Position numbers and translations under genes: made by a program
Notes under the pieces: generated by a model
Seen by the model: only the letters and a program-made list of their open reading frames with translations
Database searches by the model: none
What the model was told of the DNA's origin: nothing
Part shown: one piece after another, positions 25,496 to 34,807 of the stretch
Position numbering within the stretch: position 1 is the stretch's first letter
Layout of the letters: each line of letters starts with the position of its first letter
Origin: Paraburkholderia polaris
Lineage (GTDB): Bacteria > Pseudomonadota > Gammaproteobacteria > Burkholderiales > Burkholderiaceae
Direction of reading: 5' to 3'
DNA length: 64,000 bases
Assembly (NCBI RefSeq): GCF_012927345.1
Contig: NZ_JABBGJ010000030.1
Location: forward strand, 62,001 to 126,000

Positions 25496-26464
25496 ATGAA
25501 TTCGTTTTTTCTGCATCTTTCGATAGCCGACTGGGTAAACGACGCCGTGCAATCGTTCGTTACCCGCTATGGCGATAGTTTTCACCAGTTCAGCATCGCA
25601 CTCTTGCGCTATGTGCTCGTGCCGCTCGAAGGCGCACTGCGCGCCTTGCCGCCGTGGCTGATCCTGCTGGCGGTCGGCGCGGTGACGTGGAATGCGACGC
25701 GGCGGCTAAGCATTGCCGGCTTCTTCATGCTGCTGCTCTATGCGATCGGTTGCTTCGGTCTGTGGGAAAAGCTGATGCAGACTCTCGCGTTGATGCTGGT
25801 AGCCACCGTGCTGTCGGTCTCGCTCGGCGTACCACTCGGCATTCTGACCTCGCGCAGCGCATGGCTGCGGCGCGTGCTATTGCCGACGCTCGACGTCATG
25901 CAAACGCTGCCCAGCTTCGTCTATCTGATTCCGGTGTTGATGCTGTTCGGCCTCGGCAAGGTGCCGGCGATCCTCGCCACGATCATCTATGCGCTGCCGC
26001 CTCTGATTCGCCTGACCGATCTCGGCATTCGTCATGTGGATAGCGAGGTGGTCGAGGCGGCGCGCGCCTTCGGCACGACGCGCTGGCAGTTACTGGTCAA
26101 CGTGCAGATGCCGCTGGCGCGGCCCAGCATCATGGCCGGCATCAACCAGACGACGATGATGGCGCTGTCGATGGTGGTGATCGCCTCGATGATCGGTTCG
26201 CGTGGGCTCGGCGAAGATGTGCTTGCCGGCATTCAGACGCTCGACGTCGGCAAGGGGACGCAGGCGGGTATCGCCATTGTGATTCTTGCGATCGTGATCG
26301 ACCGCATCAGCCAGGGCTATGGCCAGGACCGTCGCGCGCGGCGCCTGTTCGCGCAGCGCAGAAAGGCTAAAGCGGCTTCGCGCATTCCTTATCGCATGAG
26401 CAGCACGAATACGGATGAAACTTCGGCGGCTGAAGGCGGGCTCGAAACCCGCACGGCCAAGTAG
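25496..26464 (+). CDS. Betaine-type ABC transporter permease (ProW/OpuAB family)
   Basis: 322 residues from the ATG at 25496, with GGAGG upstream. The single BPD_transp_1 domain has about six membrane helices. Motifs ATVLSVSLGVPLGIL, DVMQTLPSFVYLIPVLMLFGLGKVPA and the EAA loop EVVEAARAFGTTRWQLLVNVQMPLA are canonical. A hydrophilic C-terminal tail of about 45 residues is rich in Arg, Ala and Thr. Cytoplasmic-membrane channel for the substrate delivered by the preceding binding protein. Confidence 0.9.
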   Translation: MNSFFLHLSIADWVNDAVQSFVTRYGDSFHQFSIALLRYVLVPLEGALRALPPWLILLAVGAVTWNATRRLSIAGFFMLLLYAIGCFGLWEKLMQTLALMLVATVLSVSLGVPLGILTSRSAWLRRVLLPTLDVMQTLPSFVYLIPVLMLFGLGKVPAILATIIYALPPLIRLTDLGIRHVDSEVVEAARAFGTTRWQLLVNVQMPLARPSIMAGINQTTMMALSMVVIASMIGSRGLGEDVLAGIQTLDVGKGTQAGIAIVILAIVIDRISQGYGQDRRARRLFAQRRKAKAASRIPYRMSSTNTDETSAAEGGLETRTAK

Positions 26465-26494
26465 CAGGAAAACGAGGAAAGCAAGGAGAGCGAC

Positions 26495-27328
26495 ATGGCA
26501 GCGATTGAAGTCAACCACGTGTACAAGCTTTTCGGGCCGCCGACCAGTCATGCGCGCGTGCTCGATCTGCTGCGAAGCGGCAAGGGCAAAGCCGATGTGC
26601 TCGCCCAGACCGGTTGCAATGTTGGTCTGAACGACGTCAGCCTGAGTATCGGTGCGGGCGAAATCTTCGTGATCATGGGACTGTCCGGCTCCGGAAAGTC
26701 CACCCTGGTACGGCATTTCAACCGACTGATCGAGCCGACGTCGGGTGAGATCGTGATCGACGGTTCGGACGTCATCAAACTTGGCGCGCAAGGATTGCGT
26801 CACTTGCGCCGCTACCAGGTCAGCATGGTGTTCCAGAATTTCGGGCTGTTGCCGCATCAGACCGTGCTCGACAATACGGCGTATGCATTGCGTGTGCGTG
26901 GCGAAAGCAAGTCTGAGGCCAATGAGAAAGCCCGTGTCTGGCTCGGCAAGGTGGGCCTGAACGGTTACGACGAACACTATCCGGACGAGTTATCCGGCGG
27001 CATGCGCCAGCGGGTTGGGCTGGCCCGTGCGCTTGCCGCGGATACGGAGGTGCTGCTGATGGACGAAGCATTCTCCGCGCTCGATCCGCTGATTCGCACG
27101 GAAATGCAGGATCAACTGCTGCAACTGCAGGCTACGTTGCAGAAGACCATCGTGTTCATTACGCACGATCTCGACGAAGCACTGCGGATCGGCAACCGCA
27201 TCGCGATTCTGCGCGACGGCAAACTCGTGCAGGAGGGTACACCCAACGAGATTCTGACGCGCCCGGCGGACGACTACGTGAGGCGCTTTGTCGAGCGCCG
27301 CTCGGATCGCGGCACGGCGAGCCATTGA
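26495..27328 (+). CDS. Betaine-type ABC transporter ATPase (ProV family, no CBS domains)
   Basis: 277 residues. Walker A is GLSGSGKST at 62-70, the signature LSGGMRQRVGLARAL is around 166-180, and Walker B EVLLMDEAFSALDP is around 186-199. The N-terminal 45 residues (YKLFGPPTSHARVLDLLRSG) are typical of ProV. The C-terminal CBS pair that senses ionic strength in osmoregulatory ProV/OpuAA is missing, which favours a catabolic importer over an osmoprotectant system. Last gene of the operon; convergent with the TPR gene. Confidence 0.9.
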   Translation: MAAIEVNHVYKLFGPPTSHARVLDLLRSGKGKADVLAQTGCNVGLNDVSLSIGAGEIFVIMGLSGSGKSTLVRHFNRLIEPTSGEIVIDGSDVIKLGAQGLRHLRRYQVSMVFQNFGLLPHQTVLDNTAYALRVRGESKSEANEKARVWLGKVGLNGYDEHYPDELSGGMRQRVGLARALAADTEVLLMDEAFSALDPLIRTEMQDQLLQLQATLQKTIVFITHDLDEALRIGNRIAILRDGKLVQEGTPNEILTRPADDYVRRFVERRSDRGTASH

Positions 27329-27367
27329 TGCGTTGCTCGTATGCAGATTGACGTGAGGACACCGGGT

Positions 27368-28942
27368 TCACGGTACAACCTGCGCGAACTCGGGCAAGCT
27401 ATCTTCAGGCGGGAGCCTGTCGTCGACCGCGAGGCCGCGGCAATCGGGTGCCGGAGCGGCAGTCGCTGCAACGATCTCGATACCGGCACGGCTATCCGTG
27501 TTGGCGACACGGGTCGTTTCGGCTTGCGTGGCGATGCTGCAACCGAGCGCCTCGAGCAGCGAGGTCGAGTTAGTCGAGCGGCATTCCTCGTGTAAGTTGT
27601 CAGCCCAGTTCGCATAGTCGAGGAACTTGCGCCGTTCGTTCCGATTCCCGGGCAGTTCGGCATATCTGGCATAGGCGAGTCCCGCGTGTGTCGGGTCCAT
27701 CTCGATAGCGCTCACGTATTCGCGGCGCGCGCCGTCGTCGTCGAGCAGCTTGAGCGACTCCGCCAGATTGACGTGCGCCTCCTGGTAACCCGGTTTCAGA
27801 TAAACGGCTACGCGGAAATCGTCGCGCGCGTTTTGCAGGTCGGTTCTGGCTTCAGTGGAATGGCGGTCCGGCGCCTGTCTGGCGAGTGCCAGCCAGGCGC
27901 GGCCAATGGCATTGAACGCAGCCTCCCGGGACGAACGCAAGGCGATGGATCGCTCGAACGCGCTGATCGCCATCTTGTGGCAACCGAGTTCGCTGAGTGC
28001 AACGCCCCAGTTATAAAAGCTCCAGGACGATGGGTACTTGGCGGAGAGGCGGCTGACCGCGTCGATTTCGTCTTTGTAATCGTGGTACGCCTCATCGATC
28101 TTCGATAGTCCAAGCAGGGCCCATTTGTAATTCGGCTGTTCGTCGCCGGCGTCGACAATGCTCGAAAATACCCGCTCAGCCTCGGAGAAATCACAGGCTC
28201 CCTGGCCGGCGTAGCAACGCGCCTGGGCTTCAGCCGACTCATACGAGGCGTAGATATAGGGGCTGTGTTTCTTCAACACATCCACGGCGAGATTGGAGAG
28301 ATTTTGGTCCAGATCGGTGATCGAGCCTTCGGGCGTGGCAAAACGGGACACTTCGCCGCGCTCCGCCAGGACCAGATGCAAAACGTAGCGGTCCGGGGTG
28401 CCGGTGACGCTGCCCGAGATGGTCGAGACCGGAAGCGGCAGCGCCTCGCGCACGTATTGCAGGATCGTTTTCGCGGAAATAGACGTGCCAGGCACCGAGA
28501 AATCCGGCATGTCGGAATCGAGCTTGATTTCTTCTTTGGCCGAGGCGGGGATCACGTCTGCCGCGCGCGCTTCAAGTGCAATCAGGTGGCCCGCAACGAA
28601 TGACTGGAAGGTTTCGCTGGAATAGCCGATTTTGGCGAACGCCTCGGGCACGTAGATATTTTCGATGAGGGTTTCGCGTGCGAATATCAGCTTCCACAGC
28701 ATGGCCCCGGCAAGACATGCGCCGATCAGAAGCAGCAGGTTCAACGAAACCATGCGCAGGTTGGTCGTGAAGGTTGCGAGCTTCGCAACGCGGTCTTCGC
28801 GCGGGGTGCTTGCCTTCCTGAGCGTCGGCTTCGGCCTTTGTTCTGGCTCGGGGGTGGATCCCGGATGCGCCTGATTGGTTGGCTTGACCGCTTTTAGATG
28901 CGAGGGGCGATGAGCTCCGCGGTGATGTCTCTGTGCGTGCAT
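27368..28942 (-). CDS. Single-pass membrane TPR protein of unknown function
   Basis: 524 residues. A charged cytoplasmic N-terminus (1-60, His/Pro-rich) is followed by one membrane helix (about 63-84: VSLNLLLLIGACLAGAMLW) and a large probably periplasmic part. The middle (about 95-225) is an unassigned domain with SVPGTSISAKTILQYVREAL. From about 250 to 430 there are tetratricopeptide-like helix pairs (SWSFYNWGVALSELGCHKMAISAFERSIAL; AVYLKPGYQEAHVNLAESLKLL). It stands alone, convergent with the ABC ATPase gene. A scaffolding role is plausible, but I cannot name the function. Confidence 0.7.
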   Translation of the reverse strand: MHAQRHHRGAHRPSHLKAVKPTNQAHPGSTPEPEQRPKPTLRKASTPREDRVAKLATFTTNLRMVSLNLLLLIGACLAGAMLWKLIFARETLIENIYVPEAFAKIGYSSETFQSFVAGHLIALEARAADVIPASAKEEIKLDSDMPDFSVPGTSISAKTILQYVREALPLPVSTISGSVTGTPDRYVLHLVLAERGEVSRFATPEGSITDLDQNLSNLAVDVLKKHSPYIYASYESAEAQARCYAGQGACDFSEAERVFSSIVDAGDEQPNYKWALLGLSKIDEAYHDYKDEIDAVSRLSAKYPSSWSFYNWGVALSELGCHKMAISAFERSIALRSSREAAFNAIGRAWLALARQAPDRHSTEARTDLQNARDDFRVAVYLKPGYQEAHVNLAESLKLLDDDGARREYVSAIEMDPTHAGLAYARYAELPGNRNERRKFLDYANWADNLHEECRSTNSTSLLEALGCSIATQAETTRVANTDSRAGIEIVAATAAPAPDCRGLAVDDRLPPEDSLPEFAQVVP

Positions 28943-29030
28943 ACTGCCTCCCCTCGATGAGCCGGCTTCAACAAAACGAAGCTGCGAGGCGAGGATTTAA
29001 CAATTGGGCGGCCGGCGTGGCCAGGGGGTA

Positions 29031-29735
29031 TTAATCAGGTCCGCAAGCGTAGCGCTCGATGCCGAAATGTTTTTTCAGTCCATCCCAGCCGAGCGTCGTG
29101 ACGGTCACCGCCCGCGTAGTGGGCGACCTGCACATCCATCCCCATGCAAGGAATGCGTCCATGAGCCGGGCGCCTAACTGTCCCGCGACGTGATATTGCC
29201 GCTCGGTCCAGTCAAGACATTGGCGCGCATGGTCCGTTTGGTCGAACGCCGGATCGCCCATGTCGATACCGAGTTGCTGCAGCCATTCGCAACCGGGCGC
29301 GGTGAGTGCGTATTGGCGCTCGCCGGCCTCGGCGATGAAACCCTGCGTGAGCATGCTTTGCGTCACCGCGACGCCGATCTGACCCGCCAGGTGGTCATAG
29401 CAGCAGCGTGCGAAACGCAGCGCCTGGGCCGAGCGACTGGGCGTATTGCGCCAGGCCGGGGTGACCGGTCCGACTGACGCGAGGCTTTCAAGCAGGTGCG
29501 AAACGTGCACGCCCGCGAGCCGGTAATAGCGATGCCGGCCCTTGCTCTCCACGCTCAGCAAGCCGCCGTCGAGCAGCTTGGAGAGATGCGAACTCGCGGT
29601 CTGCGCGGTCACCCCCGCCGCTTCCGCAAGCGCGCTGGCCGACAGCGCGCTGCCGTCGGCGAGTGTGATCAGCATCACCGAGCGAACCGGCTCGGCGATC
29701 AGGTGTGCAACGCTCGAAATATTGTGCTGGCCCAT
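29031..29735 (-). CDS. ArsR-type winged-helix regulator
   Basis: 234 residues. The N-terminal winged helix (about 10-85: AHLIAEPVRSVMLITLADG, SASALAEAAGVTAQTASSHLSKLLDGGLLS, GRHRYYRLAG) is an ArsR domain. A long C-terminal domain of about 140 residues contains HLAGQIGVAVTQSMLTQGFI and CLDWTERQYHVAGQLGARLMD, as in ArsR proteins that regulate efflux pumps. It is divergent from the DHA2 MFS gene at 29.9 kb and probably represses it. Confidence 0.82.
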   Translation of the reverse strand: MGQHNISSVAHLIAEPVRSVMLITLADGSALSASALAEAAGVTAQTASSHLSKLLDGGLLSVESKGRHRYYRLAGVHVSHLLESLASVGPVTPAWRNTPSRSAQALRFARCCYDHLAGQIGVAVTQSMLTQGFIAEAGERQYALTAPGCEWLQQLGIDMGDPAFDQTDHARQCLDWTERQYHVAGQLGARLMDAFLAWGWMCRSPTTRAVTVTTLGWDGLKKHFGIERYACGPD

Positions 29736-29813
29736 TTGTTTGCTGCGTCCTTCATTGATGCGCGTTCGATGCCTGTTGGCAGGTGAAGAACCGTTCGTTT
29801 ATTCGCTCTGACA

Positions 29814-29831
29814 CTTCGATACAGCTCGAAG
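29814..29831. promoter_or_regulatory. Inverted repeat CTTCGA-N6-TCGAAG, candidate ArsR operator
   Basis: A perfect 6-bp dyad at 29814-29819 and 29826-29831 lies between the divergent ArsR-type and MFS genes. It is well placed for repression of the MFS promoter. Confidence 0.45.
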
Positions 29832-29891
29832 CATTCTCTGTGCAGGCCGCCTTATAGTCAACGGCGAACCGATAAACAGGGGCTGGAACTC

Positions 29892-31271
29892 TTGAACAAT
29901 GAACGTGAATATCAGAAGCGGGTATTGATTGCGACGAGCCTCAGCTACGTCATTGTCATACTGGATACATCGATCGTAAATGTCGCGCTGGAGCCGGTTG
30001 CGGCCAGTCTGGGCTCGGATATCAGCGGCCTGCAATGGGTGGTCAACGCTTATACGCTGACATTTGCCAGCCTGTTATTGAGCGGTGGCGCATTGGGCGA
30101 CCGGATCGGCGCGAAGACCATTTATCTCGCCGGATTGCTGGTTTTCGCTTGCGCATCGGCTGTATGCGGATTGGCGCCGGATTTGCAGGTTCTGGTTGCC
30201 GCCCGGATCGCGCAGGGCGTCGGCGCGGCATTATTGGTGCCGTGTTCGCTGACGCTTATCAATCGTGCTTTTCCGGGTGCGCGGCAGCGGGCCAGCGCGA
30301 TCGGCATGTGGGCCGGATGCGGCGGTATCGCAATGGCGGCGGGGCCTCTCGCCGGTGGTCTGCTGATTCATCTGCTCGGTTGGCGAAGCATTTTTCTGGT
30401 GAACGTGCCGATCGCGCTGATCGGCGCGTGGCTGACTACGCGCGTCGATTCGGACCGTCCGGCCGCGTCGGACAGGCCGATGGATGTCGCCGGGCAGATG
30501 CTCGCCATCGTCGCGCTTGGCGCGTCGGTAGCCGTGCTGATCGAGGGGGCGAAGCTCGGGTGGCAGGTGGGTGCCATAAGGGCGGGCGCGGTGGTCGCGC
30601 TGGCCGCCTGGGTGGCGTTCGTGCTGGTCGAGGCCAAACGGAAACAGCCGATGCTGCCTTTGCACTTCTTTCGTAGTCCGGTGTTTTCTGCCTCGGCGTT
30701 TGTTTCGCTGATTTCCGGCCTGGTGTTCTACGGGTTGTTTTTCCTGCTGAGCCTGTACTTCCAGTCGGCTCGTGGATGGTCGCCGCTGCGCACCGGCCTG
30801 GCATTCCTGCCGTTGACCGCGATGGTGACGATCGGCAGCTTCGTATCCGGCGCGTTGAACAGGGCGTATGGCGCGCACCGGCTCGTTTGCGGCGGCTTCC
30901 TGCTTTATGCACTGGGTTTCGCCGGGCTTGTCGCGCTCGCAGACGATGCGCCGTACTGGCGTATTGCGCTTTGCTTTCCGGCTGTCGGTTTTGGGGCAGG
31001 GGTGATTACGCCGGCGGCGACCGCCGCGTTGATGACGGCGGTGGACAAGGCGCGTGCCGGCGTCGCGGCGGGCGTGCTCAACGCAAGCCGGCAGACAGGG
31101 TCCGCCTTTGGCGTCGCGATCTTCGGCGCATTGATGAGCGCGATGCAACCACTCGACGCCGGGGTTCGCGCGGCGGTCTATCTGGCGATCGGCCTGTCGC
31201 TGCTCGCCGCGCTGGTCTGGGCCATCGCGTTGGCCGTGGCGACGCGTTATGCAGGCGGGGATGCCTGTTAA
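29892..31271 (+). CDS. DHA2-family (14-helix) MFS drug efflux transporter
   Basis: 459 residues from a TTG start (MNNEREYQKRVLIATSLS). The signature of DHA2 antiporters is clear: VIVILDTSIVNVALEPVAASL, QWVVNAYTLTFASLLLSGGALGDRIGAKTIYLAGL and the helix-5 motif C region WAGCGGIAMAAGPLAGGLL. About 14 hydrophobic helices. It probably exports hydrophobic drugs or metabolites by proton exchange, under the divergent ArsR-type regulator. No TolC or membrane-fusion partner is adjacent. Confidence 0.87.
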   Translation: MNNEREYQKRVLIATSLSYVIVILDTSIVNVALEPVAASLGSDISGLQWVVNAYTLTFASLLLSGGALGDRIGAKTIYLAGLLVFACASAVCGLAPDLQVLVAARIAQGVGAALLVPCSLTLINRAFPGARQRASAIGMWAGCGGIAMAAGPLAGGLLIHLLGWRSIFLVNVPIALIGAWLTTRVDSDRPAASDRPMDVAGQMLAIVALGASVAVLIEGAKLGWQVGAIRAGAVVALAAWVAFVLVEAKRKQPMLPLHFFRSPVFSASAFVSLISGLVFYGLFFLLSLYFQSARGWSPLRTGLAFLPLTAMVTIGSFVSGALNRAYGAHRLVCGGFLLYALGFAGLVALADDAPYWRIALCFPAVGFGAGVITPAATAALMTAVDKARAGVAAGVLNASRQTGSAFGVAIFGALMSAMQPLDAGVRAAVYLAIGLSLLAALVWAIALAVATRYAGGDAC

Positions 31272-31489
31272 GCGGGATGGACCGCTCAGGGTTTCGCATG
31301 TGGACCAGGCGATTTATTATCGCTGGTACTAGTCAGGTGCATTTTCGGCCACCGATACTCAAACCAATTGCTATGGCCATCGTGCCACATCCGCTCCCTA
31401 CGGACCGCCATCACCCGGTCCGGCCCTTCAATGACAGGCGGATTCAGCAGAGATGATTTCATCGATCACAAAAAGCAGGCGGAGACTTC

Positions 31490-31699
31490 ATGCTCAAGTT
31501 CTTGATTGGGATCGGCATCCCCTATATCGGCGTGATAGGGCTGCTGCCCTGGGTCGCTTCAGTCGATAGATTCGTCCTGGGCGTACCGTTCATCTATGCG
31601 TGGATCTTCGCCTGGTTTGTACTGACGTCGATCTGCCTGCAGGTGTGCTGGCGTCTGTTCGATCGCCGCGCGGATGATGCAGATCCGCAAACCCACTGA
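31490..31699 (+). CDS. DUF3311 small membrane protein, partner of the SSS symporter
   Basis: 69 residues with two membrane helices (FLIGIGIPYIGVIGLLPWV and PFIYAWIFAWFVLTSICLQV) and a short acidic C-terminus. This is the DUF3311 layout, and such genes are regularly found directly before solute:sodium symporter genes. It ends 18 bp before the symporter start. Probably an accessory subunit. The 218-bp interval upstream (31272-31489) contains no recognised gene. Confidence 0.8.
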   Translation: MLKFLIGIGIPYIGVIGLLPWVASVDRFVLGVPFIYAWIFAWFVLTSICLQVCWRLFDRRADDADPQTH

Positions 31700-31717
31700 A
31701 GCTGCAGGAGAGCCAGG

Positions 31718-33103
31718 ATGTCCACCGTTGTCTTTCTCGGTTTGATTCTCTTCTCGCTGTATCTGGCGATACGGTCCAAAAAGGGGCACGGCGCACAAAG
31801 CGTTCATGACTTCTTTGTCGCGTCCCGGCAGTTCGGCGCCTATCTGGTCTTTTTCCTCGCTGCGGGCGAAATCTACAGTATCGGCACGATGGTCGGCTTT
31901 CCCGGCGGCATCTATGCCAAAGGGCCAACCTATGGGGTCTGGTTCCTGGGATATATCCTGCTGGCGTACCCCGTCGGCTATTTCATCGGGCCGAAAATCT
32001 GGGAGGCCGGCAAACGCTATAACGCCATCACGCTGCCCGACCTGTTCAAAGGTTATTACGGCAGCCGCGCGCTGGAGGTGATCGTCGCCGGATCGGCGAT
32101 CCTGTTTTTGCTGCCTTGGGGCGAATTGCAATTCACGGGGCTCGTTGCCGCGTTCAAAGGCCTCGGCTGGAATTTCCAGCCGCTCTATCTGATTCTGATC
32201 TCAGCGATGCTGGCATTCACCTACATCGCCATTTCGGGGGTGCGGGCATCGGCGTACATTGCGATCCTGAAGGACGTGCTGATGGTCGCGGCGATTGTGA
32301 TCACCGGGCTCGCGGTCTCGTGGCAAGCCGGCGTTACGGAAGTTTTTCACGCCGCGAGCCTGCACGTCAGCAACAGCATGAACGCTAGTCAACTGACGTT
32401 TTCGATGAGCACCATGCTGTTCCAGTCGCTAGGGTTCTACGTGATGCCGTTCGCTGTGCAGGTTTTCTTCACGGCCGCCAGTCCGAACACGATCCGGCGG
32501 ACCCAGGTTGCCATGCCGCTGTACATGCTGATGTATCCGTTTCTGGTCATCGCTTCGTACTATGCGATCAGTCAGAACCTGCACCTCGCGTCGCCGAATG
32601 AAGCGTTCTTCGCGGCGGCGATCCGGCTGCTGCCGGGCTGGTTGCTGGGTTTGGTCGCGGCCGGCGCCGCGCTATCCGGTCTGCTGGTGCTGACGGGCAT
32701 CTGTCTCGCCATCGGCCCGCTCGTGACACGCAATCTGTTGCCGAGGATGCCCGAGAGCAAGCAGAAAGCCACCGCGAAAACGGTGATCGTGCTCTACCTG
32801 CTGGTCTCGATCGTGATGACCTTGCTGACGCCGAATCTGATGCTCACACTGATCAATACCGCGTACTACGGGGTGACCCAGTTTTTCCCGGGCGTGATGG
32901 TGATTCTGTTTTCTCTTCGAGTCAAACCGTCCGCCGTTGCAACGGGTATTCTGACCGGCCAGATACTTGCGATCGTCCTTTACATCCTTCATGCCGATCT
33001 CGGTGGATTCAACCTGGGCTTGCTGTGTCTCGTGATCAATATCGCGGTGACCGCCGTGTTGAACCATGGTTGGAAGCGCAAACCGGTGCATGCGCTGTCC
33101 TGA
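31718..33103 (+). CDS. Solute:sodium symporter (SSS family)
   Basis: 461 residues with about 13 hydrophobic helices. It begins VFLGLILFSLYLAIRSKKG and has DFFVASRQFGAYLVFFLAAGEIYSIGTMVGFPGGIYAKG, typical of SSS carriers such as MctP and PanF. An RxxQV-type motif of the family appears in TIRRTQVAMPLYML. With the DUF3311 partner and the amidohydrolase gene 42 bp downstream it probably imports the amidohydrolase substrate or its product. Substrate not predictable. Confidence 0.87.
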   Translation: MSTVVFLGLILFSLYLAIRSKKGHGAQSVHDFFVASRQFGAYLVFFLAAGEIYSIGTMVGFPGGIYAKGPTYGVWFLGYILLAYPVGYFIGPKIWEAGKRYNAITLPDLFKGYYGSRALEVIVAGSAILFLLPWGELQFTGLVAAFKGLGWNFQPLYLILISAMLAFTYIAISGVRASAYIAILKDVLMVAAIVITGLAVSWQAGVTEVFHAASLHVSNSMNASQLTFSMSTMLFQSLGFYVMPFAVQVFFTAASPNTIRRTQVAMPLYMLMYPFLVIASYYAISQNLHLASPNEAFFAAAIRLLPGWLLGLVAAGAALSGLLVLTGICLAIGPLVTRNLLPRMPESKQKATAKTVIVLYLLVSIVMTLLTPNLMLTLINTAYYGVTQFFPGVMVILFSLRVKPSAVATGILTGQILAIVLYILHADLGGFNLGLLCLVINIAVTAVLNHGWKRKPVHALS

Positions 33104-33145
33104 TCGTTTTCGGCCTGCCTCCTGAATCAGAGAACACCTATATCT

Positions 33146-34807
33146 ATGAATTCGATTGAACGAGGTCCCATCACCGTCTTTGTCGCCAGAAAGATTCTGA
33201 CGATGAATCCGGCCCAGCCGCACGCCACGCATGTTGCCGTGCGAGACGGCAGAATTCTCTCGGTCGGCAATCTGGAGGAGGTCAGCCGGTGGGGCGAGGT
33301 TGAGATCGTCGACACGTTCCAGGACAAGGTGTTGATGCCGGGTCTCGTCGAAGGGCATTGCCATCTGATGGAAGGCGCCATGTGGGACGCCGTGTATCTC
33401 GGCTACTACGACCGGCGCGGTCCGGACGGCACCTTGTGGCGCGGTCTGAGAACGCTGGACGAGGTGATCGGGCGGCTCACCGAAGCGCAACGCGCCATGA
33501 CGGATGCGGCGGCGCCGCTGCTCGCGTGGGGCTTCGATCCGATTTTTTTTGGCGCGAGCCGCTTGTCGGTCAAGGAACTCGATACCGTTTCGACGAGCCG
33601 GCCCATCGTCGTGCTGCACGCGAGTGTGCACCTGATGAACGTCAACACCGCCATGCTGGCCCTCGCCGGTATCGACGAGAACACTGACGTCGACGGGATC
33701 GATAAAGACAAAGATGGCCAGCCGACCGGCGAGCTGCAGGAATTCGCCGCCATGTTTCCCGTGTATCAGGTGATCGGCAGCCAGCTTTCCATTGCGGCGA
33801 GTGAAAAGACCGAGGCCATCTGGAATTTCGGCAAGGTCGCGCAACTCGCCGGCGTGACTACCGCGACGGATCTGGTCAACGATCTGTCGGCGCTGGGCAA
33901 TCGCAACCTGCGCGAAGTCACTGCCGACCCGCAGTATCCGGTCAGGATCGTGCCCGCGTTTGCTCCACAGCGAAGCCCCGACGGCGGCGTCGAAAAAGTG
34001 CTGTCGGCCATTAGCGACAGCACGGAAAAATTGACGTTCGGCCCGGTCAAATTCATCGTCGACGGGTCGATTCAGGGCTTCACGGCGCGGTTGAAGTGGC
34101 CGGGTTATGTCGGCGGACAACCGAATGGATTGTGGCTGATTCCGCCTAGCCAGTTGGAAGAGGTGTTCACGCCGTTTCACCGCGCCGGATTGCAACTCCA
34201 TATTCATACCAACGGCGACGAAGCTACCGAGGTCGTATTGAACGCCGTCGAGAAGATGCTCGATGCGTGTCCGCGCAGCGATCACCGCCACACGCTGCAG
34301 CACTGTCAGATGGCCGACGCGAGCCAGTTGACCCGCGCGGCGAAACTCGGCATGTGCATCAACTTTTTCTCCAACCATATCTACTACTGGGGCGACGCCC
34401 ATTACGCGCAGACCATGGGCCCCGACCGGGCGAACCGGATGAATGCAGCGGGATCGGCGCGACGGCTGGGCATTCCCTTTGCCTTTCACTCGGATGCGCC
34501 GATCACGCAGTTGAGCCCGCTGTTCACGGCCTGGTGCGCGGTGCAGCGCCAGACCGCCAGCGGTCGTGTGCTGGGCGCGAGCGAGTGCATCCCCGTGGCG
34601 GACGCATTGCGCGCGATCACGCTGGGTGCGGCCTATACGCTCAAGATGGATCATCTGATCGGCAGTATCGAAGTGGGCAAATTCGCGGACTTCGCCGTGC
34701 TCGCGGACGACCCGAGCGAGGTCGCGCCTGAGCGGCTGAAAGACGTCGAAGTGTGGGGCACGGTGCTGGGCGGCCGCGTGTTTCAGTCGCCGGTAAAAAA
34801 TGAATGA
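33146..34807 (+). CDS. YtcJ-like metal-dependent amidohydrolase
   Basis: 553 residues, an Amidohydro_3 domain protein. The metal motif HxH is in PGLVEGHCHLMEG (about 67-79). Further conserved parts are HIHTNGDEATEVVLNA, HTLQHCQMAD and FHSDAPITQLSPLF, which supply His and Asp ligands. The C-terminal beta domain ends in ADFAVLADDPSEV. Such enzymes hydrolyse amide, carbamate or imidic bonds in small molecules. The next gene, a COG0523 GTPase, overlaps its end by 8 bp, hinting that metal loading of this enzyme may need the GTPase. Confidence 0.87.
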   Translation: MNSIERGPITVFVARKILTMNPAQPHATHVAVRDGRILSVGNLEEVSRWGEVEIVDTFQDKVLMPGLVEGHCHLMEGAMWDAVYLGYYDRRGPDGTLWRGLRTLDEVIGRLTEAQRAMTDAAAPLLAWGFDPIFFGASRLSVKELDTVSTSRPIVVLHASVHLMNVNTAMLALAGIDENTDVDGIDKDKDGQPTGELQEFAAMFPVYQVIGSQLSIAASEKTEAIWNFGKVAQLAGVTTATDLVNDLSALGNRNLREVTADPQYPVRIVPAFAPQRSPDGGVEKVLSAISDSTEKLTFGPVKFIVDGSIQGFTARLKWPGYVGGQPNGLWLIPPSQLEEVFTPFHRAGLQLHIHTNGDEATEVVLNAVEKMLDACPRSDHRHTLQHCQMADASQLTRAAKLGMCINFFSNHIYYWGDAHYAQTMGPDRANRMNAAGSARRLGIPFAFHSDAPITQLSPLFTAWCAVQRQTASGRVLGASECIPVADALRAITLGAAYTLKMDHLIGSIEVGKFADFAVLADDPSEVAPERLKDVEVWGTVLGGRVFQSPVKNE

